A DNA stretch of 64,000 bases from Allochromatium tepidum (GTDB taxonomy: Bacteria > Pseudomonadota > Gammaproteobacteria > Chromatiales > Chromatiaceae), in assembly GCF_018409545.1 (NCBI RefSeq), contig NZ_AP024563.1:1380755-1444754 (forward strand), given 5' to 3'. A program made the position numbers and the translations under genes. A model generated the notes under the pieces. That model made no database searches. It worked only from the letters and a program-made list of their open reading frames with translations, and was not told the origin of the DNA. This document shows, one piece after another, positions 42,528 to 51,156 of the stretch (position 1 is its first letter; each line of letters begins with the position of its first letter).

Positions 42528-43892
42528 CTAATCCGCGTCCGGCTTGGCATCCTCGCGTGCGCGTCGTGTCAGCGGCGCATGACCGGCCTCTTGTGCCTTG
42601 ACGCTCGACGGGACACGTCGCTTGCCGATGTTCTTGCGGTTGCGCAGACGCTCCTTCTTGCGCGGTTTCTCTTCCGTGGCGGCCGTGGACTTGCGCTTGC
42701 CGCTCATAGCGGTCGGCTTGCTCGGTTTCTTGCGCTTGGTCGGCCCCTTGAAGCCGGCCTTGAGTCCTTTGATCTCGCGCGTTTCGAAGGTCAGGTTGAG
42801 ATAGCGCGCAATGCTCTCCATCCGGTTCCATTCGGGCGGACCGACCAGCGAGATGGCCACGCCGGCTTCACCTGCGCGTCCGGTGCGTCCGGTGCGATGC
42901 AGATAGTCGTTACCTCGGCGCGGCAGATCGAAATTGAACACTCGCTGCACGCCCGGCACATCCAGGCCGCGCGCCGCCAGATCGGTCGCGATGAGCGTAT
43001 TCACACGCCCACTGTGCAACAGGCCCATGACGCGGTTGCGCTCGCGCTGATCGAGTTCGCCATGCAGCACGGCGACCCGCTGTTGTTGTCCCTGGAGAAA
43101 GTTGCCCAGCGCCACGGCCCCCTCGCGGGTGTTGGTGAAGATCAGCGCTTTTTCGTAGGTCTCGTTGCGCAACAGCCAGAGCAATTGCTGTTGCTTGTGT
43201 TCCAGTCCGTCACTCAGGAACAGCCAATGCGCGATGTCCGGATGCTGTTGGCGGACCGGATCGATATCGACCCGCTGCGGATCGCGTAGCAGACGCTCGG
43301 TGATCCGACTCAGACCGCGCTGCTCGAGCGTCGCCGAGAACAGCAGCGACTGGCGCTCGGGACGGCTGTAACGGATGATCGCCAGCACGTCGTCGGCAAA
43401 GCCCATGTCGAGCATCCGGTCGGCCTCGTCGAGTACCAGGAACTCCAGGTCGCTCAGATCCGCCTGACCCGTCTCCAGGAATTCGAGCAGACGTCCGGGC
43501 GTGGCGACCAGGATCTCGGGATTCTTGCGCAGGGTGGCGATCTGATGCGCCTTGGACTCGCCGCCGGTGATGACGCCGCTGGTCAGGCGCGTATAGCTTC
43601 CCAGACGCATGAAATGGATATGGATCTGACGCGCCAGCTCGCGGGTCGGCACCAGGATCAGGGCGCGGGTACTGCCGTCGTGGCGCGGCACGTCGATGAG
43701 GCGCTGCATGATCGGCAGCAGGAAGGCCGCCGTCTTGCCCGAGCCGGTGGCCGCCGAGACCAGCAGATCGACGCCGTCCATCGCCGGCGGGATCACCTGG
43801 GCCTGGACCGGGGTCGGGGTCGTATAGCCTTCGTTGGCCAAACCGCGCATGAGCGCGTCGGGAAGGAGGAATTCAGAGAAGTGTGTGTTCAT
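42528..43892 (-). CDS. srmB: DEAD-box RNA helicase, SrmB type
   Basis: 454 residues from the ATG at 43892 (MNTHFSEFLLPDALMRGLAN). Motifs in order: Q motif PTPVQAQVIP, Walker A ATGSGKT (48-54), PTRELA, TPGR, DEAD (155-158), SAT (186-188), HRTGRTGR. The basic C-terminal tail contains RNRKNIGKRR, a motif shared with E. coli SrmB. SrmB helps early 50S assembly, especially in the cold. An in-frame ATG 63 bases upstream adds a non-homologous leader. Confidence 0.9.
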   Translation of the reverse strand: MNTHFSEFLLPDALMRGLANEGYTTPTPVQAQVIPPAMDGVDLLVSAATGSGKTAAFLLPIMQRLIDVPRHDGSTRALILVPTRELARQIHIHFMRLGSYTRLTSGVITGGESKAHQIATLRKNPEILVATPGRLLEFLETGQADLSDLEFLVLDEADRMLDMGFADDVLAIIRYSRPERQSLLFSATLEQRGLSRITERLLRDPQRVDIDPVRQQHPDIAHWLFLSDGLEHKQQQLLWLLRNETYEKALIFTNTREGAVALGNFLQGQQQRVAVLHGELDQRERNRVMGLLHSGRVNTLIATDLAARGLDVPGVQRVFNFDLPRRGNDYLHRTGRTGRAGEAGVAISLVGPPEWNRMESIARYLNLTFETREIKGLKAGFKGPTKRKKPSKPTAMSGKRKSTAATEEKPRKKERLRNRKNIGKRRVPSSVKAQEAGHAPLTRRAREDAKPDAD

Positions 43893-43948
43893 GGGATGAA
43901 ACATACCATCAAAGCGGCGGTCGGGGTGCGAAATCCTGCACGATGGTG

Positions 43949-43977
43949 GTGACACGGGGGCGCTTTGTGATTATACT
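43949..43977 (+). promoter_or_regulatory. Promoter of tRNA-Cys
   Basis: GTGACA (43949-43954), 17 bases, TATACT (43972-43977), placing the start about seven bases before the tRNA. Confidence 0.7.
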
Positions 43978-43990
43978 GCCCGACTCTTAA

Positions 43991-44064
43991 GGCTGAGTGG
44001 CAGAGTGGTTATGCAGCGGCCTGCAAAGCCGTGTACCTCGGTTCGATTCCGGGCTCAGCCTCCA
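43991..44064 (+). tRNA. tRNA-Cys (GCA)
   Basis: 74 nt including CCA. Acceptor GGCTGAG with CTCAGCC, anticodon loop CTGCAAA with anticodon GCA, and T arm CGGTTCGATTCCG. Single-gene transcript with its own promoter and terminator. The DNA just downstream is patchy and accessory in character, as often seen beside tRNA genes used for integration. Confidence 0.97.
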
Positions 44065-44096
44065 AATACCCGTTCCAAGTTGTCTCAAGACATTCA

Positions 44097-44121
44097 AAAG
44101 CCCGCCTAAATGCGGGTTTTT
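44097..44121 (+). terminator. Intrinsic terminator of tRNA-Cys
   Basis: CCCGC (44101-44105) and GCGGG (44112-44116) around CTAAAT, preceded by AAAA and followed by TTTTT. Confidence 0.85.
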
Positions 44122-44317
44122 GTTGCCTATTGGTTCCGTAACGTCTTACAAGATCCATTGACATCACAGAAAAAGTAGGGGCAAGATCCGGGGCAACCGC
44201 CCGACAGCCAAAGGATGTCGCGACGCGATGGTCAAGACACGGATACTCGCCGCGACATTGGTCAGTTCATCCGTAACGGCTGAGTCCGAACATCGTTGCA
44301 CAGCGGGAGATCAAACG

Positions 44318-44512
44318 ATGACCGCAATAGAACTGGCAATGGAGCAGCTACAGACGCTGCCGGACGAAGATATCCGCGAAGTGCTCGACTTCATCGGTTA
44401 TCTGAGGCAGAAAGAGGACCGAGCGCACTGGGCCGATTTGATGCAGGCCCAGCAGTCCGCACTCCATAGCGTCTGGGACAACGACGAAGACGAGGTTTGG
44501 AATGACCTGTAG
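44318..44512 (+). CDS. Putative antitoxin of a PemK/MazF-type pair (DUF2281-like)
   Basis: 64 residues from the ATG at 44318 with GGGAGA eight bases upstream; an in-frame ATG at 44228 adds a non-conserved stretch. MTAIELAMEQLQTLPDEDIR then EVLDFIGYLRQK is the short helical pattern of DUF2281-like antitoxins. The acidic C-terminus (DNDEDEVWNDL) would wrap the toxin. It overlaps the toxin gene by 11 bases, the usual antitoxin-first order. The identity rests on size, pattern and neighbour. Confidence 0.75.
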   Translation: MTAIELAMEQLQTLPDEDIREVLDFIGYLRQKEDRAHWADLMQAQQSALHSVWDNDEDEVWNDL

Positions 44513-44873
44513 GCGTGGCGATCTGGTGCTGGTTCCATTTCCGTTTACCGACCTGAGCGCGGAGAAACGACGCCCGGTACTCTGTTTGACGGATGCCGAC
44601 GGATTCGGCGACTTTCTGGCCGCAGCGGTGACGACCAAAGGGCATCACATTTACGCCCTGACGCTGGATCGCCTGGACATGACCCGTGGGCACTTACCGT
44701 CGGCCAGCTGGGTGCGTGTCGATCGGCTCATCACCCTGAATCAATCGCTCGCTGGTAAGACCTTTGGCGCGGTGAAAACAGAGTTTCTCGCCACGGTCAT
44801 CGCCAAGGCGTGCGAGCGCGTTGGGGTCATGCCGGAAGGATCGTCGGAAAACTCGGATCAAGGCACACCTTGA
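44502..44873 (+). CDS. PemK/MazF family toxin (probable endoribonuclease)
   Basis: 123 residues. RRGDLVLVPFPFTDLSAEKR then RPVLCL is the MazF/PemK barrel signature, with the conserved Arg and a Thr in AAAVTTKG corresponding to the catalytic pair. WVRVDRLITLNQ is also typical. Such toxins cut mRNA at short motifs until the antitoxin neutralises them. The reading frame is intact. It lies just downstream of tRNA-Cys. Confidence 0.88.
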   Translation: MTCRRGDLVLVPFPFTDLSAEKRRPVLCLTDADGFGDFLAAAVTTKGHHIYALTLDRLDMTRGHLPSASWVRVDRLITLNQSLAGKTFGAVKTEFLATVIAKACERVGVMPEGSSENSDQGTP

Positions 44874-45127
44874 TTCGCCCAGGTAGGTATATCTTCCATC
44901 ACCATCAGCAGATGACCCGCGCGCAGCACCGGGATGTTGGCCAGTAGACGTGCGAGTCGTCCCAGAAGGGATGGATATGCACGAAATACAGCTGTCGCGA
45001 GTCGGATGTCGGTCGAGTTCGCGCAGCGTTTCTCTGTCGCTCGACTCCCAGCGTTGCGGCGATCCAGGCGGTTCATGACTCGGACCGCCCACCTTCGACG
45101 AACCCTATTTGTTCTCGCTCCCGACTC
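44874..45127. other. Unassigned stretch between toxin gene and truncated sensor
   Basis: No complete gene. On the minus strand one open frame (44858-45142, 94 residues) includes FRAYPSLLGRLARLLANIP and ends MEDIPTWANQGVP. It looks like a possible 3' gene remnant, but I could not place it in a family and it may be chance coding. Confidence 0.3.
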
Positions 45128-45289
45128 ATGCACGCGACTCACACCCCCCGGTTCGTCGGCCTGACTCGATCGCTACTCGGATTCGTGTTGACGGTGCTGG
45201 TGCTGCTCCCCGCCGCCTGGGCCGATGCGCGCGTCCTGCGTGTCATCGGCGACGAGAACTATCCGCCCTATCTGTCAGGTCCCGTGTGA
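45128..45289 (+). pseudogene. Truncated N-terminus of a sensor with periplasmic SBP3-type domain
   Basis: 53 codons from the ATG at 45128 to TGA at 45287-45289. A signal peptide/membrane segment (SLLGFVLTVLVLLPAAWADA) is followed by RVLRVIGDENYPPYL, the typical opening of extracellular solute-binding (SBP family 3) domains in sensor kinases and diguanylate cyclases. The homology stops after YPPYL, and the sensor and output domains are missing. It is a deletion remnant. Confidence 0.7.
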
Positions 45290-45386
45290 TTGCGTGCTGT
45301 GAAGACAGTGCCTTGGAGTAGGACTCACGCCCGTTCGCCCCCATCTTGAACCATCTTAGCCAAACACCCACAGATGGTCCAAACCC

Positions 45387-45830
45387 ATGGAACGACACGT
45401 CCTCCCGACCGAACTCAATCTGCATCAGCAATCGCGCGTGCTGGAAATCGTCTTCGACGACGGTGCACGTTTCCGGCTGCCGTGCGAATATCTGCGCGTC
45501 TACTCACCCTCGGCCGAAGTCCGCGGCCATTCGCCGGCGACGGCCAAACTCCAGGTCGGCAAGGAAGCGGTCAACATCCGCGATCTGGAACCGATCGGCC
45601 GCTATGCGGTCAAGATCCACTTCGACGACGGGCACAATTCGGGGCTGTACGACTGGGCCTATCTCTACAAGCTCGGTCGCGCCTGGCAACCGTTCTGGTT
45701 CGACTATCTGCGCAAGCTCAAGGACGCGGGACACGAGCGCCGGGGTCCGGACCCGTTCGATGAGCTCAAGGCACGCGGCGAGGCGCCGTCCGAGTTACCC
45801 GCCGCCACCACGCCGCACGACCCAAGCTGA
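45387..45830 (+). CDS. DUF971 (gamma-butyrobetaine hydroxylase N-terminal-like) protein
   Basis: 147 residues. PTELNLHQQSRVLEIVFDDG, LPCEYLRVYSPSAEV and VKIHFDDGHNSGLYDWAYLY are the DUF971 signature. In eukaryotes this fold is the N-terminal domain of gamma-butyrobetaine hydroxylases; stand-alone bacterial copies are small and of unknown role, with proposed links to iron-sulfur or ubiquinone metabolism in some genomes. It is followed 22 bases later by the sugar dehydrogenase gene, possibly co-transcribed. Confidence 0.9.
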   Translation: MERHVLPTELNLHQQSRVLEIVFDDGARFRLPCEYLRVYSPSAEVRGHSPATAKLQVGKEAVNIRDLEPIGRYAVKIHFDDGHNSGLYDWAYLYKLGRAWQPFWFDYLRKLKDAGHERRGPDPFDELKARGEAPSELPAATTPHDPS

Positions 45831-45852
45831 TCCGAACAACGGAGGAACCGGC

Positions 45853-47019
45853 ATGAATCCCCGTCTGGCGATGCTGCTACCGCTCCTGTGCTGGCTCCTG
45901 CCGGCTCACGGCGAACCTGTTCCCGGCCCGATCGATCCGACCGGCGATGTGCCGGAGGTCGTCGGTTGGCGTGCCGAAACGGTCGTGTCCGGTCTGGAGC
46001 ATCCCTGGTCCATCGCCTGGCTGCCGGACGGTTCCGCGCTGATCACCGAGCGTCCGGGGCGGTTGCGGATACTGCGCGACGGCGTGCTCGACCCCAAGCC
46101 GGTCGGCGGCGTGCCGAGGGTGTTGGCCCTAGGGCAGGGCGGTCTGCTGGATGTCCTGCCGCATCCGGATTTTGCCGCCAATCGGCTGCTCTATCTGACC
46201 TATGCCGCCGGCACTCAGGACGCCAACCGCACGACGCTGGCACGCGCGCGTCTCGACGGCTCGCGGCTTGAGCATCTGGAGGTCATCTTCCGGAACGCCG
46301 ACGCCAAATCCGGCGGTCAGCATTTCGGCTCCCGACTGCTCTGGTTGCCCGACAAGAGCCTGCTGATGAGCATCGGCGACGGCGGCAATCCGCCTCTGGC
46401 CTTCGACGGCGGCAACATCCGCGATCAGGCCCAACGGCTCGGCACCCATTTCGGCAAGATCCTGCGTCTGCGCGAGGATGGCCGTCCGGCTCAGGACAAC
46501 CCCTTCGCACAGCAGCACGGTGCCCGTCCCGAGATCTACACCTACGGCCACCGCAATATCCAGGGTCTGGCGCTCGACCCGGTCAGCGGACGGGTGTGGG
46601 CGAACGAGCACGGATCACGGGGCGGCGACGAGCTGAATCTCATCGAGGCCGGGCGCAATTACGGCTGGCCTGTCGTGACCTACAGCCTGGAGTATTGGGG
46701 GCCACGGGTCTCCGACGAGACCAGTCGTCCGGGTATTGCGGAACCGACGGTGGTCTGGACGCCGTCGAAGGCCCCCAGCGGTCTGGCGTTCTATACCGGC
46801 GACCGTTATCCGCAATGGCGAGGCGATCTCTTCAGCGGTGCACTCAAATTCGGTCAGGTGCGTCGCATCGATCTCGATGGGGTGAGGGTCGTCGGCGAGC
46901 AGAAGCTGACCATCGGCAGACGGGTGCGTGATGTGCGTCAGGGTCCGGACGGCTATCTCTATGTGCTGACCGATGAACCCAAAGGGGTGTTGTTACGGAT
47001 TCTGGCCGAGGATGGTTGA
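45853..47019 (+). CDS. PQQ-dependent aldose sugar dehydrogenase-like protein (YliI/GdhB type)
   Basis: 388 residues from ATG 45853 with GGAGGA seven bases upstream. A signal peptide (MNPRLAMLLPLLCWLLPAHG) sends it to the periplasm. The beta-propeller has LEHPWSIAWLPDGSALITER, GGQHFGSRLLW, YTYGHRNIQGLALDP, and NEHGSRGGDELN with the conserved His and Arg used for PQQ binding. Family members oxidise aldoses to lactones; the natural substrate is unknown. Confidence 0.9.
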   Translation: MNPRLAMLLPLLCWLLPAHGEPVPGPIDPTGDVPEVVGWRAETVVSGLEHPWSIAWLPDGSALITERPGRLRILRDGVLDPKPVGGVPRVLALGQGGLLDVLPHPDFAANRLLYLTYAAGTQDANRTTLARARLDGSRLEHLEVIFRNADAKSGGQHFGSRLLWLPDKSLLMSIGDGGNPPLAFDGGNIRDQAQRLGTHFGKILRLREDGRPAQDNPFAQQHGARPEIYTYGHRNIQGLALDPVSGRVWANEHGSRGGDELNLIEAGRNYGWPVVTYSLEYWGPRVSDETSRPGIAEPTVVWTPSKAPSGLAFYTGDRYPQWRGDLFSGALKFGQVRRIDLDGVRVVGEQKLTIGRRVRDVRQGPDGYLYVLTDEPKGVLLRILAEDG

Positions 47020-47087
47020 GTGGGTAGGCGTAGTGGCTGCCGAAGACGGCGATCACCGAGCGCAAAGGTCAGTTCGATGGTTGTCGG

Positions 47088-47107
47088 CATTTTGCCTGCT
47101 CAAAATG
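47088..47107 (+). promoter_or_regulatory. Inverted repeat ahead of the TumE-like pair, possible operator
   Basis: CATTTTG-CCTGCT-CAAAATG, a perfect 7-bp repeat 43 bases before the first gene of the pair. Autoregulation by binding to such repeats is common for toxin-antitoxin operons. No regulator motif is evident in the small upstream protein, so this is inference. Confidence 0.4.
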
Positions 47108-47150
47108 TCGTAGATTGCTTATCCTTGTCACCTGACGAGCCGTTGCAATC

Positions 47151-47411
47151 ATGGCAATCAGAATGATGAATAAAAAATCCATTCGAAAACAATCGATTCA
47201 ATACGACTCCCCATTGGATGCGCTGGTGGCCATCGCCAAGCGATTGAGTCGCTACGAGACTGAAGCGGGGCTGTCGTCAGAGGATTTTTTCGACCGCTTT
47301 AGTCGAGGCGTCTGGGTAGACGATGCCCAAGCCGTCGAATGGGCCAACGATTATCGTCACTACCTGGCCTTACGTGCGGAATTAGGAAAGATTCTCGATG
47401 CCGCCGCTTAG
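47151..47411 (+). CDS. Small protein, putative antitoxin partner of TumE-like toxin
   Basis: 86 residues from ATG 47151; ATGs at 47163 and 47166 are alternatives. Basic N-terminus (MNKKSIRKQSIQYDS) followed by two or three helices (PLDALVAIAKRLSRYETEAG; SSEDFFDRFSRG; AVEWANDYRHYLALRAELGK). I do not recognise a named domain with certainty. Its 14-base overlap with the DUF6516 gene and antitoxin-first order indicate the antitoxin. Confidence 0.65.
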   Translation: MAIRMMNKKSIRKQSIQYDSPLDALVAIAKRLSRYETEAGLSSEDFFDRFSRGVWVDDAQAVEWANDYRHYLALRAELGKILDAAA

Positions 47412-47796
47412 CGTGCTCACGCGCTATCTTCAGGAGGTCGAAGCCTCGCTTGAGCAAGCACAGGGCGTGGTGATCGAGGCCTATGTCGAAGAACTCTTGA
47501 CCCCGACCCGCGCGAATCTGCGTATCCGTTTACGCTTCGACAACGGTCGTTTGTTGGAAATCAACGAGGCTCTTGTTGTAGAGCGGGGAGCCTTGCAGCA
47601 CTTGGACTATCGGTATCACTGCCAGGACCGCGACAACCGCCTCGTGTTTCGTTACGACAGCGCACCGCATTTTCCGGATCTACCCGGTTTCCCTTTCCAC
47701 AAGCATCTCCCGGATGACACCCTACCGGCAGAGCGCCCGACCATCGCCACCGTGCTGGCGGAAGCCGCAGAGACAAAAGATGACGTCGGATGCTGA
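47398..47796 (+). CDS. TumE/DUF6516 family putative toxin
   Basis: 132 residues. The pattern LRIRLRFDNGRLLEINEALV, LQHLDYRYHCQD and FRYDSAPHFPDLPGFPFHKH is characteristic of DUF6516/TumE proteins, found as toxins of small two-gene modules. The biochemical activity is not established to my knowledge. Intact frame; convergent with argG across a strong hairpin. Confidence 0.8.
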   Translation: MPPLSVLTRYLQEVEASLEQAQGVVIEAYVEELLTPTRANLRIRLRFDNGRLLEINEALVVERGALQHLDYRYHCQDRDNRLVFRYDSAPHFPDLPGFPFHKHLPDDTLPAERPTIATVLAEAAETKDDVGC

Positions 47797-47831
47797 AGGC
47801 GGAAAAACCAGCCAGCACCGCGACATGATGC

Positions 47832-47861
47832 CGTCCATCCGGGAGTGCTCCCGGATGGACG
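47832..47861. terminator. Bidirectional hairpin between the TumE-like gene and argG
   Basis: CGTCCATCCGGGAG (47832-47845) and CTCCCGGATGGACG (47848-47861) form a 14-bp perfect repeat with a 2-base centre. No T-run on either side. Confidence 0.65.
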
Positions 47862-47867
47862 CCGAGC

Positions 47868-49088
47868 TCAATCCCGCTTGCGGCCAGCTACGCGCAGCCG
47901 CAGCGCATTCAGACGGATGAAGCCGGTGGCATCCCCCTGATCATAGGCGCCGGCATCTTCTTCGAAGGTCGCAATCGAGGCATCGAACAGACTGTCGGTC
48001 TCCGACTTGCGGCCGACGACCATGACGTTGCCCTTGTAGAGCTTGAGCCGCACCTCGCCGTTGACGACCTTCTGCGTCTCGTCAATGGCCGCCTGCATCA
48101 TCTTGCGCTCGGGCGTGAACCAGTAGCCGTTGTAGACCAGACTCGCATAGCGCGGCATCAGCTCGTCTTTCAGATGCGCGGCCTCGCGGTCGAGTGTGAG
48201 CGATTCGATGGCGCGATGGGCCTTGAGCAGGATGGTGCCGCCGGGGGTCTCGTAGCAGCCGCGCGATTTCATGCCGACATAGCGGTTCTCGACCAGATCG
48301 GCGCGACCGATGCCGTTGGCCCCGCCGATGCGGTTGAGTTCGGCCAGCAGCGCCGCCGGGCTCATGGTCTGTCCGTCGATGGCGACCAGATCGCCGTGCG
48401 CAAAGGTCAGCTCGATGGTCGTCGGCTGATCGGGCGCCTGCTCGGGCGCGACCGACCAGCGCCACATGTCCGAACCCGGCTCGACCCAGGGATCTTCCAG
48501 GTCATAGCCTTCATACGAGATATGCAGCAGGTTGGCGTCCATCGAATACGGCGACTTGGTGCCGTCACGCTTCATCTCGACCGCGATGCCGCGACTCTCG
48601 GCATAGGCCATGAGCTTTTCGCGCGAGAGCAGATCCCACTCGCGCCAGGGGGCGATGATCTTGATCTCGGGATTGAGCGCGTAAGCCGTCAGCTCGAAAC
48701 GCACCTGATCGTTGCCCTTGCCGGTCGCGCCATGCGCGATGGCGTCCGCTCCGGTCTCGGCGGCGATCTCGATCAGACGCTTGGCGATCAGCGGGCGGGC
48801 GATCGAGGTGCCGAGCAGATATTCGCCCTCGTAGATCGTGTTGGCGCGAAACATCGGGAACACGAAATCGCTGACGAACTCCTCGCGCAGGTCGTCGATG
48901 TAGATCTCTTTCACACCGGCCGCCTGGGCCTTGGTGCGCGCCGGCTCCAGCTCCTCGCCCTGGCCGATGTCGGCGGTGAAGGTCACGACCTCGCAGCCGT
49001 ACTCTTCCTGCAGCCATTTCAGGATCACCGAGGTATCCAGTCCGCCGGAATAGGCCAGGACCACTTTCTTGATTGCGCCTTGCGCCAT
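47868..49088 (-). CDS. argG: Argininosuccinate synthase
   Basis: 406 residues from ATG 49088 ([20 protein letters not shown]); a start 18 bases upstream adds a leader not found in the family. AYSGGLDTS is the ATP pyrophosphatase P-loop; [13 protein letters not shown] and [16 protein letters not shown] are typical. It joins citrulline and aspartate with ATP in arginine synthesis. No other arg genes are adjacent. Confidence 0.97.
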   Translation of the reverse strand: MAQGAIKKVVLAYSGGLDTSVILKWLQEEYGCEVVTFTADIGQGEELEPARTKAQAAGVKEIYIDDLREEFVSDFVFPMFRANTIYEGEYLLGTSIARPLIAKRLIEIAAETGADAIAHGATGKGNDQVRFELTAYALNPEIKIIAPWREWDLLSREKLMAYAESRGIAVEMKRDGTKSPYSMDANLLHISYEGYDLEDPWVEPGSDMWRWSVAPEQAPDQPTTIELTFAHGDLVAIDGQTMSPAALLAELNRIGGANGIGRADLVENRYVGMKSRGCYETPGGTILLKAHRAIESLTLDREAAHLKDELMPRYASLVYNGYWFTPERKMMQAAIDETQKVVNGEVRLKLYKGNVMVVGRKSETDSLFDASIATFEEDAGAYDQGDATGFIRLNALRLRVAGRKRD

Positions 49089-49266
49089 CGTCTTGCTCCA
49101 GATCACGGGAAGAACGCCCTCGCGGGCAAAACGCTAGTATAGATCGGGAGCCGCTCGGGTTGGATGCGACCGTGGATTTAACCGCATCTTCACCGGATCT
49201 CAACGGTCTGGTCATCAATCTTGGCGATCATGGCGCCCAGTCGTTTCACCATAGGCTGGACACGCG

Positions 49267-50088
49267 ATGTCTGACGTCAAGCGCCTGCATCCACTGAAAT
49301 ATCGCAGCATCTTCATCTCGGACGTGCATCTGGGCTTTCGCGGCTGTCAGGCGCGGTTTCTGCTGGACTTCCTGCAATCGACCCAGTGCCGGCAGCTCTA
49401 TCTGGTCGGGGATATCATCGACCTCTGGGCCATGAAGGGCGGATTCCACTGGCCGGACGCGCACAATCAGGTGGTGCGCGCGGTGCTGGAGAAAGCCCGT
49501 ACCGGCACCGAAGTCATCTATATCCCCGGCAACCACGACGCGGTCTTCCGCGAGCATCTCGACGTCCGGTTCGGCGACGTGCGGGTGTGCGACGAGGTGG
49601 TGCACACGACGGCCGACGGGCGCCGCTTCCTGGTGCTGCATGGCGACAAGTTCGATGGCGTCGTCCAGCACAGCCTGTGGCTGGCGCGGCTCGGCTCGCA
49701 TGCCTATGACCGGCTGCTGGCGCTCAATGGCTTCATCAGCCGGGTGCGCGCGCTGTTCGGACTCAAGTACTGGTCGTTGGCCGGCTATCTCAAGCATCGG
49801 GTCAAGGACGCCGTCAGCTATATCGGCAACTACGAGCACGCCGTGGCCAGCGAAGCCCGTCAACGCGACCTGGACGGCATGATCTGCGGCCACATCCATC
49901 ACGCCGAGATGCGCCGGATCGCCGACGTGACCTATTGCAACTGTGGCGACTGGGTCGAGAGCTGCACGGCGCTGGTCGAGCATCACGACGGACGGCTGGA
50001 AGTGCTGCGCTGGACCGACGCCTATCCCGAGTCGTTGGCCGCCGCGCCCGTTCCGGAACCGGCGATCGCCTTGGCGCGTGCAAGCTAG
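49267..50088 (+). CDS. lpxH: UDP-2,3-diacylglucosamine diphosphatase (LpxH-type metallophosphoesterase)
   Basis: 273 residues. The calcineurin-like metal motifs are complete: SDVHLG (Asp19, His21), GDIIDLW (Asp49), PGNHD (Asn89, His90), LHGD (His125) and GHIHH. It removes UMP from UDP-2,3-diacylglucosamine to give lipid X in lipid A synthesis. The extra C-terminal tail makes it longer than E. coli LpxH (240). The homologous family also includes uncharacterised LpxH-like proteins, so the exact substrate is inferred. Confidence 0.83.
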   Translation: MSDVKRLHPLKYRSIFISDVHLGFRGCQARFLLDFLQSTQCRQLYLVGDIIDLWAMKGGFHWPDAHNQVVRAVLEKARTGTEVIYIPGNHDAVFREHLDVRFGDVRVCDEVVHTTADGRRFLVLHGDKFDGVVQHSLWLARLGSHAYDRLLALNGFISRVRALFGLKYWSLAGYLKHRVKDAVSYIGNYEHAVASEARQRDLDGMICGHIHHAEMRRIADVTYCNCGDWVESCTALVEHHDGRLEVLRWTDAYPESLAAAPVPEPAIALARAS

Positions 50089-50113
50089 CCCCGACTCGGT
50101 CGAAGGCAGAACG

Positions 50114-51067
50114 CTAGAGTCGCTCCAGCAGCCGCCCCAGATCGACGCGCACCCGGATCTCTTCCGGGTCCATGTAGCGCTTGATGCCGAGTCCCGGCAA
50201 CCGGGTGTCGCGGACCTGCGGCGGACTCAGGGGCATGCCGATCGGATCGGCGACCGCCACCGTCAGCGGGCAGTTGACGCGCGCCCCGCGCCGGACCACG
50301 ACCGCCGTCTCGCCGCTCTGGAGCCGCACATAGGTTCCGGGCGGATACATGCCCATCTGCTTGGTGAAGATGGCGCCGAGCTCGCCGGAGTGGTCACGCA
50401 TCTCCAGATAGAGATTGCGCACCGCCACGTTGGGCGCCAGAGCGCGTCGGCTCCGACGCGGGCTGATGCGGGCCACGAACAGATCGCTCATGCGCAGCAG
50501 ATGCTGAAGCGAGTCGCGCACGGGCTTGCGGTTCGGATAGCCCCGGCCATCCGGGGTCTCATGATGGTCCTCGACCAACGACAGCCAGGTCTCGTCGGTG
50601 ACGCCCAGTCGACGCAACACATTGGCACCCTCGATCGGATGACGTTCGATCGCCTCGCGTTGTTCGAAATCCAGGGGCTGGGTCTGAGACGCGAGCCGAT
50701 CCTGCAACTCACGCATCCCAATATTCATCGTCAGCGCCGCCGCGCTCAGGGCCTTGAGCCGCTCGCCCTGGATGTCGGCCAGCGGGCCTACCAACTGACA
50801 GGTCACAGCCGCCAGTAGCGCATGAGAAACACTGTAGCCGTGGCGTAGATCGTGGAGCATCTGCACCAGGACGAACAGACTGTCGTCCGGACGTTCCGCC
50901 AGTGCTCGCGTCAATTCAGTGTTGAGCCGGGACAGTTGCGTCTGGAAATCCGGGCCGTTGGTGGAACCGGCTCCGAGTTTCTGGAGTCGTCGATGCAACG
51001 CCGGCCACAGATCCATCGGATCCGGGCTGGGGGGGGCTTGGGCGGCGTCACTGTCTGGCGTTGACAT
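50114..51067 (-). CDS. Degenerate HD-GYP domain protein
   Basis: 317 residues from ATG 51067; the frame stays open further upstream, but that part overlaps the BLUF gene. HD-GYP features: His82, His143 in ERHPIEGANVL, EDHHETPDGRGYP (168-178), Asp195, and the C-terminal YPPGTYVRLQSGETAVVVRR strand region. The HD dyad and Lys of the usual HDIGK are replaced by MNIGM (114-118), so metal binding and c-di-GMP hydrolysis are probably lost. No REC or PAS domain is attached. It follows the BLUF gene by 89 bases on the same strand. Confidence 0.82.
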   Translation of the reverse strand: MSTPDSDAAQAPPSPDPMDLWPALHRRLQKLGAGSTNGPDFQTQLSRLNTELTRALAERPDDSLFVLVQMLHDLRHGYSVSHALLAAVTCQLVGPLADIQGERLKALSAAALTMNIGMRELQDRLASQTQPLDFEQREAIERHPIEGANVLRRLGVTDETWLSLVEDHHETPDGRGYPNRKPVRDSLQHLLRMSDLFVARISPRRSRRALAPNVAVRNLYLEMRDHSGELGAIFTKQMGMYPPGTYVRLQSGETAVVVRRGARVNCPLTVAVADPIGMPLSPPQVRDTRLPGLGIKRYMDPEEIRVRVDLGRLLERL

Positions 51068-51156
51068 GGTGCGGACGGCTACTGAATGTCGATGCCTGCA
51101 TTCTAAACCGGCACGATCAGGGCGCGCTCGGGTGGATGTGGTCTCAGTCTCGGCGG

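Noticed and set aside
45346-47019. 557-residue frame covering the DUF971 gene and the sugar dehydrogenase
   Set aside because: Only the part from 45853 has a signal peptide, a ribosome-binding site and homology; the upstream part is a shadow of the DUF971 gene.
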